Assembly (NCBI GenBank): GCA_003153555.1
Contig: PLZS01000115.1
Span: 72,657-136,656, forward strand
From: Candidatus Melainabacteria bacterium
GTDB lineage: Bacteria > Cyanobacteriota > Vampirovibrionia > Obscuribacterales > Obscuribacteraceae
DNA length: 64,000 nucleotides
Reading direction: 5' to 3'
The stretch's first letter is position 1. Every line of letters starts with the position of its first letter. Shown here one piece after another: positions 36,398-45,463 of the stretch. The position numbers were made by a program, and so were the translations under genes. Below the pieces are notes generated by a model that saw nothing but the letters and a program-made list of their open reading frames with translations, was not told the origin of the DNA and did no database searches.

Positions 36398-36700
36398 CTG
36401 TACACCCCACTAAAGGTGCATGGTACTCGCCACGCGGGCGCCCCCATCACCGAGAAAATTGTTGGTAAGTTGGATTCCAGGAGAACTAGAAGCGGAATTA
36501 AAGCACCCCACTATTACACTGTACCCCAAACTCAGCATTTCTGTGAAGGGCTACTCTCTCGAGAGATGTCATTATTTGGAAATTTGGCTGTCCGAATCAA
36601 GCTATCTCAACCCCAGTAAGGCGTTTCGGGTTCGCACCAATTTCGGTGGCAGAAATCTGGAGGTTCGGATATTATCCTCACTTTGCGATATGAGTACAGC
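36398..36700. other. 303-base intergenic region
   Basis: The stretch lies between two divergent genes. Open frames on the plus strand cross it but show no recognisable protein and overlap the next gene out of frame. No clear promoter hexamers or strong hairpin were found. Confidence 0.4.
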
Positions 36701-37621
36701 ATGGCGTTTAACGATTCCTTGGATTTCCTACCGTCCTTAGAGAAACTCTCTAAGGAAAACGCTCCATTTCATGTGCTCTTGTCCGGATATTTGCGCATGT
36801 CTCGAACGTTTGAGATGTATGCAGCCCTGTCCAAGTCATCGGGTTTGGAATGCAAGCTGGTGCCATTCGAGCTCTCTGAGCGTGACTCACCGCATCTTGA
36901 AGAAAAATTGTCTGATTTGATATCTTTGCTCAAGCAAGAATGCAATTTTAGATCGATTATGGTTTCCGATCCCTTCAAGCAAAAGGTTCAATCCTTCGCT
37001 GACCAGATCAGTGAAAGAGCGCTGGCATGCGGCGCTGTAAATGTTTTGTGGAAGCGAGGGGATATAGTTAAAGGCGACAATTTTGATGGCGAAGCATTTG
37101 TCACTGGTGCTACTGAGCAAGAAGGAATTACATTTGATCGGAAGAAAATGGTGTTTTTCGGTTGCGGAGGCGTAAGCAGCGCTGTCTCTTCCCATTTAGC
37201 AAATGTGTTGAAAAAAATTGCTCTGGTTGATGTAGATTCAGAAAGAGCCAATGAATTGAAAAAGATTTTGCTTCGCCAAAACGAAATGCTCAATATCGAA
37301 ATCGTGCAATCTGGTCGTGCTAGGGATTTTCGCCAGTTTGAGTACTTGTACAACGGAACCGGTCTGGGCAAGTCAGATAACAACTCTCCGATAAATTCAA
37401 CTGACCTGCTGGGCGAATGTGGTGTCGCATTTGATGCCAATTATACGCCGGCCAACACTCCATTTTTGAGCCGATTGAATGACCAAGGTTATCGTGCCGT
37501 CAATGGATTAAGCCATATGCTTACGTGCACCAGTATGCATTTATCCACGGTGACAAACACACCCATTACGTACGAAACTGTGAAACAAGCTTACGAACAA
37601 ATCGTGGCGGGACCGACTTGA
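36701..37621 (+). CDS. shikimate dehydrogenase-like protein, divergent
   Basis: The 306-residue protein has the two-domain AroE layout. Counterparts of family motifs are VSDPFKQ (catalytic Lys 93), CGAVNVLW, GDNFDGEAF (Asp 129 of the usual NTDGxGF), the NAD(P) loop FFGCGGVSSAVSSHLA, and YNGTGLGKSD in place of NATPLGM. However, the N-terminal shikimate-binding HSxSPxxHN segment reads GYLRMSRTFEMYAA and lacks the usual serine pair. This suggests another substrate, or a paralog outside the main shikimate pathway. The ATG at 36701 is preferred over an in-frame TTG at 36683; neither has a strong ribosome site. It stands alone on the plus strand. Confidence 0.75.
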   Translation: MAFNDSLDFLPSLEKLSKENAPFHVLLSGYLRMSRTFEMYAALSKSSGLECKLVPFELSERDSPHLEEKLSDLISLLKQECNFRSIMVSDPFKQKVQSFADQISERALACGAVNVLWKRGDIVKGDNFDGEAFVTGATEQEGITFDRKKMVFFGCGGVSSAVSSHLANVLKKIALVDVDSERANELKKILLRQNEMLNIEIVQSGRARDFRQFEYLYNGTGLGKSDNNSPINSTDLLGECGVAFDANYTPANTPFLSRLNDQGYRAVNGLSHMLTCTSMHLSTVTNTPITYETVKQAYEQIVAGPT

Positions 37622-37628
37622 ACTTGAA

Positions 37629-38324
37629 CTACCTCACGTCGGCAGCTCTTCTCTTGGCTCGATCTCTGATCGCCGCTGCCTTTTGTTCCACTTCTCGCTG
37701 AAGCTGCACTTCATCCTCCGGCGACATTGACGTTTTAACTGTGCCATCTGGGTAGCGATAACGTTGATTGGCGTTAGCTTCCATATCTTGTTGGCGCTCT
37801 TTCTCTTGGGCCTTCATTCTTGTGACTTCGTCTTCTCCATCTTGAATGATGCGCGCTCTTCGAGCTGCTAACTCGGGATTAACTGCCGCTTCAGAGGTGC
37901 TTGTGCTCGTAGTGCTTGTACTGGATGTCGCAGTTGATTGTTTCGGTGCAATCATTTGAACCGGTCTTGAAACATAGGGAGCTGCTGGCGCAGTCAGTTT
38001 GGGATTTGAGGCGATATAAGACAAGGCTGTCGTGCAATTAGTCTTAATGTCAGCAGGTGGATGACAGGCAATGCATTTTAGGTAACTGTTCTTGGCACTC
38101 GCTGAATCTTTTAACTGCACGTACGTGTTAGCGAGCTGATAATAAGCTTGCCAAGATTTTGGTTTTGCCCGAGTCGCTTTTAGGAGATGCGATTTTGCTC
38201 CTGCATAATCGCCAGTTGAGTATTGATTCGCTCCCTGACTATATTCATCGGCTGAGCTAGACGCTGTGCAGGCAACAAACCCTGCCAAAGTTGCAGCCAG
38301 TAAATATGCTGATCCGTTTTGCAT
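37629..38324 (-). CDS. secreted TPR protein with basic coiled C-terminus
   Basis: The 231-residue protein begins with a signal peptide (MQNGSAYLLAATLAGFVACT, cleavage near SSA; a lipobox-like LAGFVAC is also possible). Three TPR-like units follow (about 27-110: YSTGDYAGAKSHLLKATRAK, LANTYVQLKDSASAKNSYLK). A Ser/Thr linker leads to a charged helical tail rich in Glu, Arg and Gln (150-231) that may form a coiled coil. GAGGA lies six bases before the ATG. The stop lies eight bases from that of the shikimate-dehydrogenase-like gene, which it meets head-on. Probable periplasmic scaffold. Confidence 0.72.
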   Translation of the reverse strand: MQNGSAYLLAATLAGFVACTASSSADEYSQGANQYSTGDYAGAKSHLLKATRAKPKSWQAYYQLANTYVQLKDSASAKNSYLKCIACHPPADIKTNCTTALSYIASNPKLTAPAAPYVSRPVQMIAPKQSTATSSTSTTSTSTSEAAVNPELAARRARIIQDGEDEVTRMKAQEKERQQDMEANANQRYRYPDGTVKTSMSPEDEVQLQREVEQKAAAIRDRAKRRAADVR

Positions 38325-38375
38325 GGAAGTTCCTCAGGAGCTAGTACCAAGCGCTATTTTAACCGACCTGAGGAA

Positions 38376-38954
38376 TTAAGGTCGCAACAAATTTCGCACT
38401 GCAAACAGATCCGCTCTTTTCATTGCCTTTCCGGTTATTGATGAAAACGGAATCACATCGCGTTCGCTCCAGGGATAAATTGTAATTTCGACTGGATAGT
38501 CTCGCTCTAGCCATTTGAGGTGTATGAATGTGCCCTTCATGTTGTGCACTATTTCTTCTTCAATGCCCTCGTAGCCCCACTCTGCTAGCAAGTTTTTGAT
38601 TTCATCGAAGTCATCACTATAAGCGTGAAGATCAACATCCGAGGTGTGACGAATTTGTCCGCTCAGTGTGCTCCCAATCAAAAATGGATCGCATACCTCA
38701 ATTATTGACATAACGGCTAGAGCGATCTCGCGCATTTCTTTGACACGGCGAGTCACTTCGTCTGCACCCAATTCCTCTTTGGTGATTCGCCCGATCCAAT
38801 TTTTGATCTTTTTGTTTGAAGGAAGGCGCGTCTGATTGGAAAGTCCCAACATCATCATCGCTCGCTCTTTAGCATGAAGGTATTCGTTTTCCGAACCTTC
38901 AACCATAAACCGAGCCGCCTCCTCTGCGAATCGCCGCTGAGTATGTCTTCTCAT
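38376..38954 (-). CDS. nucleotidyltransferase-fold protein
   Basis: The 192-residue protein contains a pol-beta-type nucleotidyltransferase motif, FLIGSTLSGQIRHTSDVDLH (Gly-Ser 94-95, Asp 106 and Asp 108), with a third acidic position likely in PVEITIYPW. The helical N-terminus (1-85) carries many Arg/Lys/Glu. Proteins of this type transfer nucleotides to proteins, antibiotics or RNA, or serve as MNT-like antitoxins; the substrate cannot be told here. No HEPN partner is adjacent, which argues against a toxin-antitoxin pair. It lies 52 bases upstream of the TPR gene on the same strand. Confidence 0.68.
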   Translation of the reverse strand: MRRHTQRRFAEEAARFMVEGSENEYLHAKERAMMMLGLSNQTRLPSNKKIKNWIGRITKEELGADEVTRRVKEMREIALAVMSIIEVCDPFLIGSTLSGQIRHTSDVDLHAYSDDFDEIKNLLAEWGYEGIEEEIVHNMKGTFIHLKWLERDYPVEITIYPWSERDVIPFSSITGKAMKRADLFAVRNLLRP

Positions 38955-39317
38955 TTTTTGTACAAGCCCTAGCTTGCTTTTGGTGAATCATTTGAATCAA
39001 ATCAGCTTGCGTATTTGCACTAATATCGCAAGCAAGTTCGTTCAGTCTAACATGCCGGCTGAAATCGAGCTAGATGACTGCTGCACCACAGGTGGTGTGG
39101 GTTGGATGGCAGCATAGCTGCGTTTGGATGGTTGGCTGAATTCCACTTCCACCATAAAGCTCCTTCTTTCCAGCCACTCGCTTCATTAAATGCAGCGTTT
39201 TCGAATTTATACCGATATCGGTTTAAATTCCAGCCGGCAATCTCTTGAGGGTGTAATGCCTTGCTAAGTGGAATTTTACACGGTTTGATAATTTCGAAGC
39301 GACCTGCCAAGGTTCCT
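38955..39317. other. intergenic region with inverted repeats
   Basis: Between the divergent nucleotidyltransferase and tetR genes. It holds a 13-base palindrome ATTTGA-A-TCAAAT (38990-39002) and a 7-pair inverted repeat GCTTGCG/CGCAAGC (39005-39011 with 39027-39033). Both lie 35-80 bases ahead of the nucleotidyltransferase start and could be its control sites. A minus-strand frame at 39047-39310 has no recognisable features and is not called. Confidence 0.4.
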
Positions 39318-39347
39318 GTTATAATTTATTGACTGACTCGTCAGTCA
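39318..39347 (+). promoter_or_regulatory. tetR promoter with perfect TetR-type operator
   Basis: TGTTATAAT matches an extended -10 element (hexamer TATAAT at 39320-39325), with no good -35. Starting five bases later, TGACTGAC-TC-GTCAGTCA (39330-39347) is a perfect inverted repeat with 8-base arms and a 2-base centre. It covers the expected transcription start and ends 16 bases before the tetR ATG. This is the classic position for autorepression by a TetR protein controlling its own efflux operon. Confidence 0.75.
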
Positions 39348-39363
39348 TTTAAATGAGTTAATA

Positions 39364-40050
39364 ATGAGGAATTCCATCCAAGTGAAGAATCCTACCGCAG
39401 TAGAGACCTTGAAACGTGCCCCTGGTAGGCCGAAGGATGATTCTCTGGCAGCGCGGCGTCAGGAGGAGATACTTGAAGTGGCCACCAAAACGTTTGCTGC
39501 GGATGGCTATCAAAATGCGGATTTGCAAGAAGTCGCAGATGAGCTCGGAGTCGCTAAAGGTACCTTATATAGATATTTCCCGAGTAAACGAGACCTCTTT
39601 TTAGCGTGTGTAGATCACGGACGGAGCCGACTGCAGTCGCAAGTTGAATCCAGTGTCATGCACGCTGAAGACCCCCTAAAGCGAATTGCTGCAGCAATTC
39701 GGGCGTTCTTCTCTTTTTTCGATGCCCATCCGGAGTTGGTCGAGTTGATCATTCAAGAACGAGCTGAGTTTCGTGATCGAAATAAACACACCTACTTTTT
39801 TCAATGTGACAAAGACGAGGATGATCCCTGGGAGCAGTTGATTGCCGAACAGATACGAGTGCGTCGCATGCGCAGCGTGCCTGTGAAAAGAATTACGGAC
39901 GTATTGAGTAATTTGGTTTACGGCACCATCTTCTCGAATTACTTCACCGGCCGCCACGAGTCTCTGGAGGCTCAGACGGACGATATCTTGGACGTTGTAT
40001 TTAACGGCATACTGATGGATCAAAACGGAGACCCGATCAATGGAAGTTGA
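39364..40050 (+). CDS. TetR family transcriptional repressor
   Basis: The 228-residue regulator has an N-terminal helix-turn-helix: RRQEEILEVATKTFAADGYQ then LQEVADELGVAKGTLYRYFP followed by SKRDLFLACVDHG (about 31-85), the standard TetR signature. The C-terminal helical part should bind a ligand; DVVFNGILMDQ near the end is typical of TetR_C domains in efflux regulators. It overlaps the membrane-fusion gene by 11 bases (40040-40050), making one operon with the pump. The perfect palindrome at its promoter is the probable operator. It likely represses the pump until a toxic substrate is bound. Confidence 0.93.
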   Translation: MRNSIQVKNPTAVETLKRAPGRPKDDSLAARRQEEILEVATKTFAADGYQNADLQEVADELGVAKGTLYRYFPSKRDLFLACVDHGRSRLQSQVESSVMHAEDPLKRIAAAIRAFFSFFDAHPELVELIIQERAEFRDRNKHTYFFQCDKDEDDPWEQLIAEQIRVRRMRSVPVKRITDVLSNLVYGTIFSNYFTGRHESLEAQTDDILDVVFNGILMDQNGDPINGS

Positions 40051-41491
40051 TACGACCGCAAAAAAACAAGAAGATCAGTCGGAGAAGTTTGACTTCCCGG
40101 CTTCTCCCCTTTTGCACAAGCCGCACAAGCCTCATCTCTGGCACGCTCCGTCTAATAAAAGAGGGATCGTGATTGCGCTCGTGATTATATTCGCTGCCGT
40201 TGCCAGTTATGTTGGTTTTATGGTGCTGAATAAAGCGCCCGTCGTTACTGCAAAAACAAAGATTCCTGTCGTCACGGTCACTGCTCAAAGAGTTGCTCTG
40301 CATCCCGTGCTTCGTAATATTAAAGTGAATGGCACCATTTGGCCTTGGGACCCGCTGAGTATAGGCTCGCAAGTTAATGGACTGACTATCCAAACTATTC
40401 TTGTGGATGAAGGACAGCTGGTCAAAAAGGGTCAAGTGTTGGCGCGTCTGGATTCATCAGTTCTGAAGGCGCAATTGGATCAAGAACGTGCTCGTCTTCA
40501 AGTAAATGAAGCTGCTTTGTCTAAAGCAATTCAGCCTAATCGAATCGAAGACATCCTCTCGCTTAAGGCCGCTGTAGCTCAAGCTGATGCCAGCATTGCT
40601 CAAGAGAAGGCCGGCTTGGTGAGAGCACAGGCAAATTTGAATAATGCTTTGCAAAACTCACAACGCTATACGGACCTAGTCAGACAAGGTGCTGTGAGCG
40701 CTCAGGATGCAGGTAACAGAGATACAGACGCAAAGCTGGCAGAAGCTGATGTGCGAAGCGCAGAACAAAGAGTTCGCGCTGCTCAATTTTCTCATTCTCA
40801 AGCCACACAACGGTTCAATATGGCAGAAATTGGTGGTCGAAAAGAAGACGTGCAGATGTCCCGCGCTACTGTCAGCGCATCCCAAGCGACTGTCCGCCAG
40901 TTAGAGGCGCAAATCGCCCAAACAATTATTCGCTCGCCAGTCGATGGATTGATTATGAAACGCGATGCCCACCTCGGTGACATTACTTCATCGGGGAAAT
41001 CGCTGTTTTCAATTGTTCGAGACAATCGGCTTGAATTGCGCGCTCAAGTAGCTGAATTGGAGCTCAATAGATTACACCCAGGCATGATCGTTGATATCAC
41101 GGATAGTGCCAGCGGCAGTGCGTCTGTAAAGGCTACAGTGCGGGAGATCAGCCCATTGATAGATCAAGACACACGGTTGGGAACGGTACGAATCGATGTA
41201 CCAGCTTCGGCTGGATTTAAGCCGGGCAACTTTGTGCGGGGAGACATCCGTGTTGGTAATAGCCTTGCCTTGACGATACCAAGCCAGGCAGTTTTGACGA
41301 AAAATGATGAGTCGTTTGCCTTTGTCCTCAATCCGGAAAATCAGGCCCAAAGTCGAATCGTGAAGACCGGAACCAGGGATGCCAACTTGGTTGAAATTGT
41401 GGACGGTTTGAGCGCCAATGACATTGTCGTTGTTAAGGGCGCTGGATTCGTTAAAGATGGTGATTACGTAAGAGTGGGCACCGCGCAATAG
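40040..41491 (+). CDS. RND efflux membrane fusion (periplasmic adaptor) protein
   Basis: This protein links an inner-membrane RND pump to an outer-membrane channel. The 483-residue sequence has an N-terminal membrane anchor (about 36-56, RGIVIALVIIFAAVASYVGF) rather than a lipobox, a split lipoyl/biotinyl hybrid domain (VNGLTIQTILVDEGQLVKKG, and IRSPVDGLIMKRDAHLGDIT), a long alpha-hairpin rich in Gln/Ala (about 150-285), a beta-barrel domain with FKPGNFVRGDIRVGN, and a membrane-proximal domain. The hairpin includes TDLVRQGAVSAQD, a common family marker. The ATG overlaps the tetR stop; the pump follows after 14 bases. No outer-membrane TolC-like gene is in the window. Confidence 0.92.
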   Translation: MEVDTTAKKQEDQSEKFDFPASPLLHKPHKPHLWHAPSNKRGIVIALVIIFAAVASYVGFMVLNKAPVVTAKTKIPVVTVTAQRVALHPVLRNIKVNGTIWPWDPLSIGSQVNGLTIQTILVDEGQLVKKGQVLARLDSSVLKAQLDQERARLQVNEAALSKAIQPNRIEDILSLKAAVAQADASIAQEKAGLVRAQANLNNALQNSQRYTDLVRQGAVSAQDAGNRDTDAKLAEADVRSAEQRVRAAQFSHSQATQRFNMAEIGGRKEDVQMSRATVSASQATVRQLEAQIAQTIIRSPVDGLIMKRDAHLGDITSSGKSLFSIVRDNRLELRAQVAELELNRLHPGMIVDITDSASGSASVKATVREISPLIDQDTRLGTVRIDVPASAGFKPGNFVRGDIRVGNSLALTIPSQAVLTKNDESFAFVLNPENQAQSRIVKTGTRDANLVEIVDGLSANDIVVVKGAGFVKDGDYVRVGTAQ

Positions 41492-41505
41492 TCTTCGGGA
41501 ATTTT

Positions 41506-44500
41506 ATGAATAGCTGGAATCTTTCAACCTGGTCAATCAAAAATCCTGTCCCAACAATCGTGCTCTTTCTGGTGCTAACGGTGATGGGAGCTGTTGCCTT
41601 TGTCGGGCTCGGAATCGACGAGAATCCGAACATCGATGTGCCGATCGCCTCGGTGACAGTAACGCAGTTGGGGGCCGCTCCCACCGAGCTTGAAACCCAG
41701 GTGACTCGGAAAGTTGAAGACGCAGTTGCCGGTATTGGCAATATTAAACACATCAGCTCAGTTGTTTCCGATGGTGCCACCACAACTAGTATTGAATTCG
41801 TCCTGGGCACAAACACAGACCGCGCCGTCAATGACGTCCGGGACGCTGTGGCCAAGATTCGTCAGAATCTGCCGCAACAAATCAACGAACCCATTATTCA
41901 GCGTCTGGATTTTGTTGGCGGACCATTTGTGACATACACGGTGGCGGCGGACAATATGAACGCGGGGCAGTTGAGTTGGTTAATCGACAATGATGTGTCT
42001 CGTTCGCTCCTTTCGGTATCAGGTGTGGGGCAGGTACAACGCTCTGGTGGTGTCGAGAGAGAGATTCAAGTCAACCTAGATCCGACTCGCCTGCAAGCGG
42101 TTGGTATCACCGCAGATTTGGTTAATCTCCAGATTAGAGCTTTGAACATCGATCTGCCAGGCGGTCGTGGCAAAGTTGGTTCTGCTGAACAATCGATTAG
42201 AACGCTCGGCAGTGCGGCAACGGTTCAACAACTTGGTGCCACTGAAATCATGTTGCCCAACGGCAAACATGCCCGACTTGACACGTTGGGCACCGTCAGC
42301 GACGGCACGTCTGAGGTTCGCCAGATGGCTTTGCTGGACGGTAATCCGGTAGTTGCGTTCTCGGTCGTGCGCAGCACAGGCAGCAACATCGTCGATGTCG
42401 AACACGCTGTGGATAAAAAGATTTCCGTGCTTGAGTCTTCCCTGCCTGGCATCAAGTTTACCAAGATTCGTTCCAACGGAAAGTACGTCGAAGAGGCTTA
42501 CCATGCCTCCTTTGAGTCACTTGTATTGGGTGCACTGCTGGCAGTTATAGTGATCTGGTTGTTCTTGCGTGATTGGCGCGCAACTCTAATCTCAGGGCTA
42601 GCCATTCCTCTTTCGATCATCCCGACCTTTGCCGTCATGCAATGGGCTGGTTTCACGCTCAACGGTATGTCGATGCTCGGATTGGCGCTTGTAATTGGCA
42701 TCCTTGTAGACGACGCGATTGTAGAAATTGAAAATATCGTGCGTCATTTGAAGATGGGTAAACCACCATTACAGGCGGCAATTGACGCAGCTGAAGAAAT
42801 TGGAATGGCCGTCATCGCCACGACAATGTCTATCGTTGTTGTCTTTGTGCCGGTAGCATTTATGGGCGGCATACCTGGGCAGTTCTTTAAGCAGTTCGGA
42901 CTGACAGTGACAGTGGCGGTTTTGTTTTCGCTGCTCGTGGCGCGAATGATTACACCGATGATGGCAGCATATCTAATGAAGGATTCTGTCGAACACAAAA
43001 CTGGGTCGACGAAGATCATGCGCATCTACGATCGCATGTTGTTGTGGGCTTTACGGCACCGTGTCGTCACCATTATTGGTGCAGTTATTTTGTTTGTCTT
43101 CAGTATTGTTTTGTTCCGCTCTATGCCCACGTCGCTTATATCCAACGTCGACAGAGGCGAATTGATTCTCAATGTGGAGCTGGCTCCCGGCTCGGAAATC
43201 GCCGACACACGCAAGGCTTCCGAACAACTGACTGAGATAATTAAGGCCCATCCTGAAGTCAAGAAAGTGGTCGCTTTCATCGGCACTCCCGCCGCCACCA
43301 AAGGTGGAGGAACAGCGGGTGGTGGCGTTGTCAACACAGGCACGATGTATATCACTCTCGTGGACAAGGGTCAAAGGAAAATGTCGCAACAGGCATTTGA
43401 GGACAAGCTCAGATCTGAGATTACTTCTGTTGCGGGCGTTCGTTTGACCTTTTCACGGGCTGGCGGTATGGGCGGAAAACCCGTGCGCGTGGCTCTGACA
43501 AGTCAGGATCCGTTGATCCTGAATCAAACTGCCGATGCGATAAAAGATCAAATGCGATCCGTTCCCGGACTGAGCGATGTAACAACGAGTGCTGCCTTAT
43601 TGCGTCCAGAAATTCTTGTTCATCCAGATTTCGACAAGGCTGCTCAACAAGGTGTGTCCGTTCAATCCATAGCTAGAACCGCATTGATTGCCACTTTGGG
43701 TGACTCCGACGCTAATCTGGCTAAGTTCAATTTGAGCGATCGCCAAATCAACATTCGCGTCCAACTTGATCCAAAATATCGTAAGGATTTGCAGACAATC
43801 GGCAACCTGCAAGTGCTAGGTAACGGCAATAGATTGTTGCCCCTTGATAGCGTCGCTAAGATCGAGTTTGGCACTGGACCTTTCCAGGTAGATCGATTCG
43901 ACCGTCAACGACAAGTTACGCTTGAATCAAGTTTGCAGTCCGGCACTGCTCTTGGTGAGGCCTTGAAGAAGGTGCACGATCTGCCTGCCTTTAAAAACAT
44001 GCCGGCGTCAGTCAAGGAACAACCTTTAGGTGACGCCGAAATTCAGCGAGATGTCTTTTCCGGTTTTGGCACTGCCATCGGTGCAGCGGTGTTGCTGATT
44101 TACGCTGTGTTGGTTGTTCTGTTCGGTGGTTTCTTGCACCCATTGGTAATCATGATGTCGCTCCCACTGTCCTTGTGCGGGGCGCTCATGGGGCTGGTCA
44201 TGTTCAACCAATCGGTAGGACTTTATGCTTTAATTGGCATTACGATGCTGATGGGATTAGTGACCAAGAACGCTATTTTGCTGGTTGAGTACGCTTTGAT
44301 GGAAATCAACAAAGGAGTGCCGCGTCAACAGGCAATTATCCTGGCTGGTGAAACGCGCATGCGACCTATTTTGATGACAACCATAGCAATGATCGCCGGC
44401 ATGTTGCCTATCGCTCTTGGGATTGGAGCTGGGTCTGAAGCACGTGCACCAATGGCGATATCCGTTATCGGAGGACTGATAACGTCGACGCTGCTCACTC

Positions 44501-44634
44501 TGGTGGTAATTCCAGTAGTCTTCACTTATGTGGATGACTTTCAAAAGTGGCTGCTTGGTTTCTTTAACCGACCACAGCCTCCTGATTCCAACTTCGGGAA
44601 AAAGACAGATGTGGTCGGATCGATAAGGCATTAA
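41506..44634 (+). CDS. RND multidrug efflux pump, AcrB/HAE1-like
   Basis: A proton-driven inner-membrane exporter of 1042 residues, normal for the hydrophobe/amphiphile family. It starts with the typical NPVPTIVLFLVL helix, has two large periplasmic loops (about 35-335 and 560-860), and twelve membrane spans. The proton-relay aspartates of helix 4 are present as GILVDDAIVEIENIVRHL (near 402-403). Helix 11-12 has TRMRPILMTTIAMIAGMLPI and GAGSEARAPMAISVIGG. The periplasmic porter pieces resemble AcrB-type more than CusA-type, so organic substrates are likely. It ends the tetR-adaptor-pump operon. Confidence 0.95.
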   Translation: MNSWNLSTWSIKNPVPTIVLFLVLTVMGAVAFVGLGIDENPNIDVPIASVTVTQLGAAPTELETQVTRKVEDAVAGIGNIKHISSVVSDGATTTSIEFVLGTNTDRAVNDVRDAVAKIRQNLPQQINEPIIQRLDFVGGPFVTYTVAADNMNAGQLSWLIDNDVSRSLLSVSGVGQVQRSGGVEREIQVNLDPTRLQAVGITADLVNLQIRALNIDLPGGRGKVGSAEQSIRTLGSAATVQQLGATEIMLPNGKHARLDTLGTVSDGTSEVRQMALLDGNPVVAFSVVRSTGSNIVDVEHAVDKKISVLESSLPGIKFTKIRSNGKYVEEAYHASFESLVLGALLAVIVIWLFLRDWRATLISGLAIPLSIIPTFAVMQWAGFTLNGMSMLGLALVIGILVDDAIVEIENIVRHLKMGKPPLQAAIDAAEEIGMAVIATTMSIVVVFVPVAFMGGIPGQFFKQFGLTVTVAVLFSLLVARMITPMMAAYLMKDSVEHKTGSTKIMRIYDRMLLWALRHRVVTIIGAVILFVFSIVLFRSMPTSLISNVDRGELILNVELAPGSEIADTRKASEQLTEIIKAHPEVKKVVAFIGTPAATKGGGTAGGGVVNTGTMYITLVDKGQRKMSQQAFEDKLRSEITSVAGVRLTFSRAGGMGGKPVRVALTSQDPLILNQTADAIKDQMRSVPGLSDVTTSAALLRPEILVHPDFDKAAQQGVSVQSIARTALIATLGDSDANLAKFNLSDRQINIRVQLDPKYRKDLQTIGNLQVLGNGNRLLPLDSVAKIEFGTGPFQVDRFDRQRQVTLESSLQSGTALGEALKKVHDLPAFKNMPASVKEQPLGDAEIQRDVFSGFGTAIGAAVLLIYAVLVVLFGGFLHPLVIMMSLPLSLCGALMGLVMFNQSVGLYALIGITMLMGLVTKNAILLVEYALMEINKGVPRQQAIILAGETRMRPILMTTIAMIAGMLPIALGIGAGSEARAPMAISVIGGLITSTLLTLVVIPVVFTYVDDFQKWLLGFFNRPQPPDSNFGKKTDVVGSIRH

Positions 44635-44674
44635 GGCTATGTACGTTTCTACTCGCGGGTAGTATCTTTTTACT

Positions 44675-45463
44675 GTGAGCATTAGAAAAACCAGCGCAAG
44701 TATAAAAACTATATCGCTTGCCGCCGTTTTTATAACGGCGCTGAGTCTGACGTGGTGCCGTCCAGTGGATAGTGCTGGTGCAAAACTAGCACCAAAGATG
44801 GGCTGGAAGCTTGTCATGAAGGCGAGTTACTTTGGGCGCATCGAGTGGTCCGTAAGCCCTGATGGCGCACGCCTAACCTCTCCAATGTTGGCAATAGTGT
44901 GCAGACCACCTATGTTCGACACTCTTCTCTATAACACTGAAACCAAGAAGGTCAAAACCTTCAAAAAAGAAGCCGGCTTTGAGCGAATCGGCATGATGAT
45001 GGAAGGCGGCACAACGCAAAGACTGAAATGGAAATACACGCCATGGAAAAAGGTTGGCGAAGACACAGTGGCAGGGCGAAAGTGCGTAAAGTTTAGGCGT
45101 TCAATGCTGAATCCTCAGCAAGATGCGTTCCGCTACACTTCTTTCAATGAGGAATATTGGGTTGCACCCATGTTCGATATGCCATATATCGATCAACTGA
45201 TGGCTCCGCTTGCCAGGCTTACCAGCAAAGAATTCAAAATGATGAAAGGCATTGGTATGCGTCGCGTGGCGATATGGCAGGTGTTTAAGAGAGGAAATCC
45301 TGTGCCCGAAGTGAACGATCGATTGGTTCATCTCGATACCCTCTCTTGCAAAAACGTGATGATCGATCCCTCCATTTTTGAAATGGGTAATGATTACAAG
45401 CCAGTCAAAGATGAAGGCGAGATCTTATTTTCCGACGACGGTGGCATGCTCGGCAGATTCTGA
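44675..45463 (+). CDS. secreted protein, unknown
   Basis: The 262-residue protein starts at a GTG and has a signal peptide (SIRKTSASIKTISLAAVFIT, then ALSLTWC, which could serve as a lipobox). The mature part is beta-rich and basic, with WKLVMKASYFGRIEWSVSPD and EDTVAGRKCVKFRRSMLNPQ, a pattern also seen in outer-membrane lipoprotein carrier or DUF4412-like proteins, though I cannot assign it. It is 40 bases after the RND pump and may be in the same transcript. Its last 39 bases overlap the end of the convergent kinase gene, so both C-termini are coded by complementary strands of one segment. Confidence 0.6.
   Translation: MSIRKTSASIKTISLAAVFITALSLTWCRPVDSAGAKLAPKMGWKLVMKASYFGRIEWSVSPDGARLTSPMLAIVCRPPMFDTLLYNTETKKVKTFKKEAGFERIGMMMEGGTTQRLKWKYTPWKKVGEDTVAGRKCVKFRRSMLNPQQDAFRYTSFNEEYWVAPMFDMPYIDQLMAPLARLTSKEFKMMKGIGMRRVAIWQVFKRGNPVPEVNDRLVHLDTLSCKNVMIDPSIFEMGNDYKPVKDEGEILFSDDGGMLGRF

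Noticed and set aside
36420..36740. 106-codon plus-strand frame overlapping the AroE-like gene start
   Set aside because: Out of frame with the AroE-like protein, no domain, composition like random translation.
39047..39310. 87-codon minus-strand open frame upstream of tetR
   Set aside because: Odd Trp/His-rich composition, no ribosome site, no domain; it lies in a region with control-like inverted repeats.
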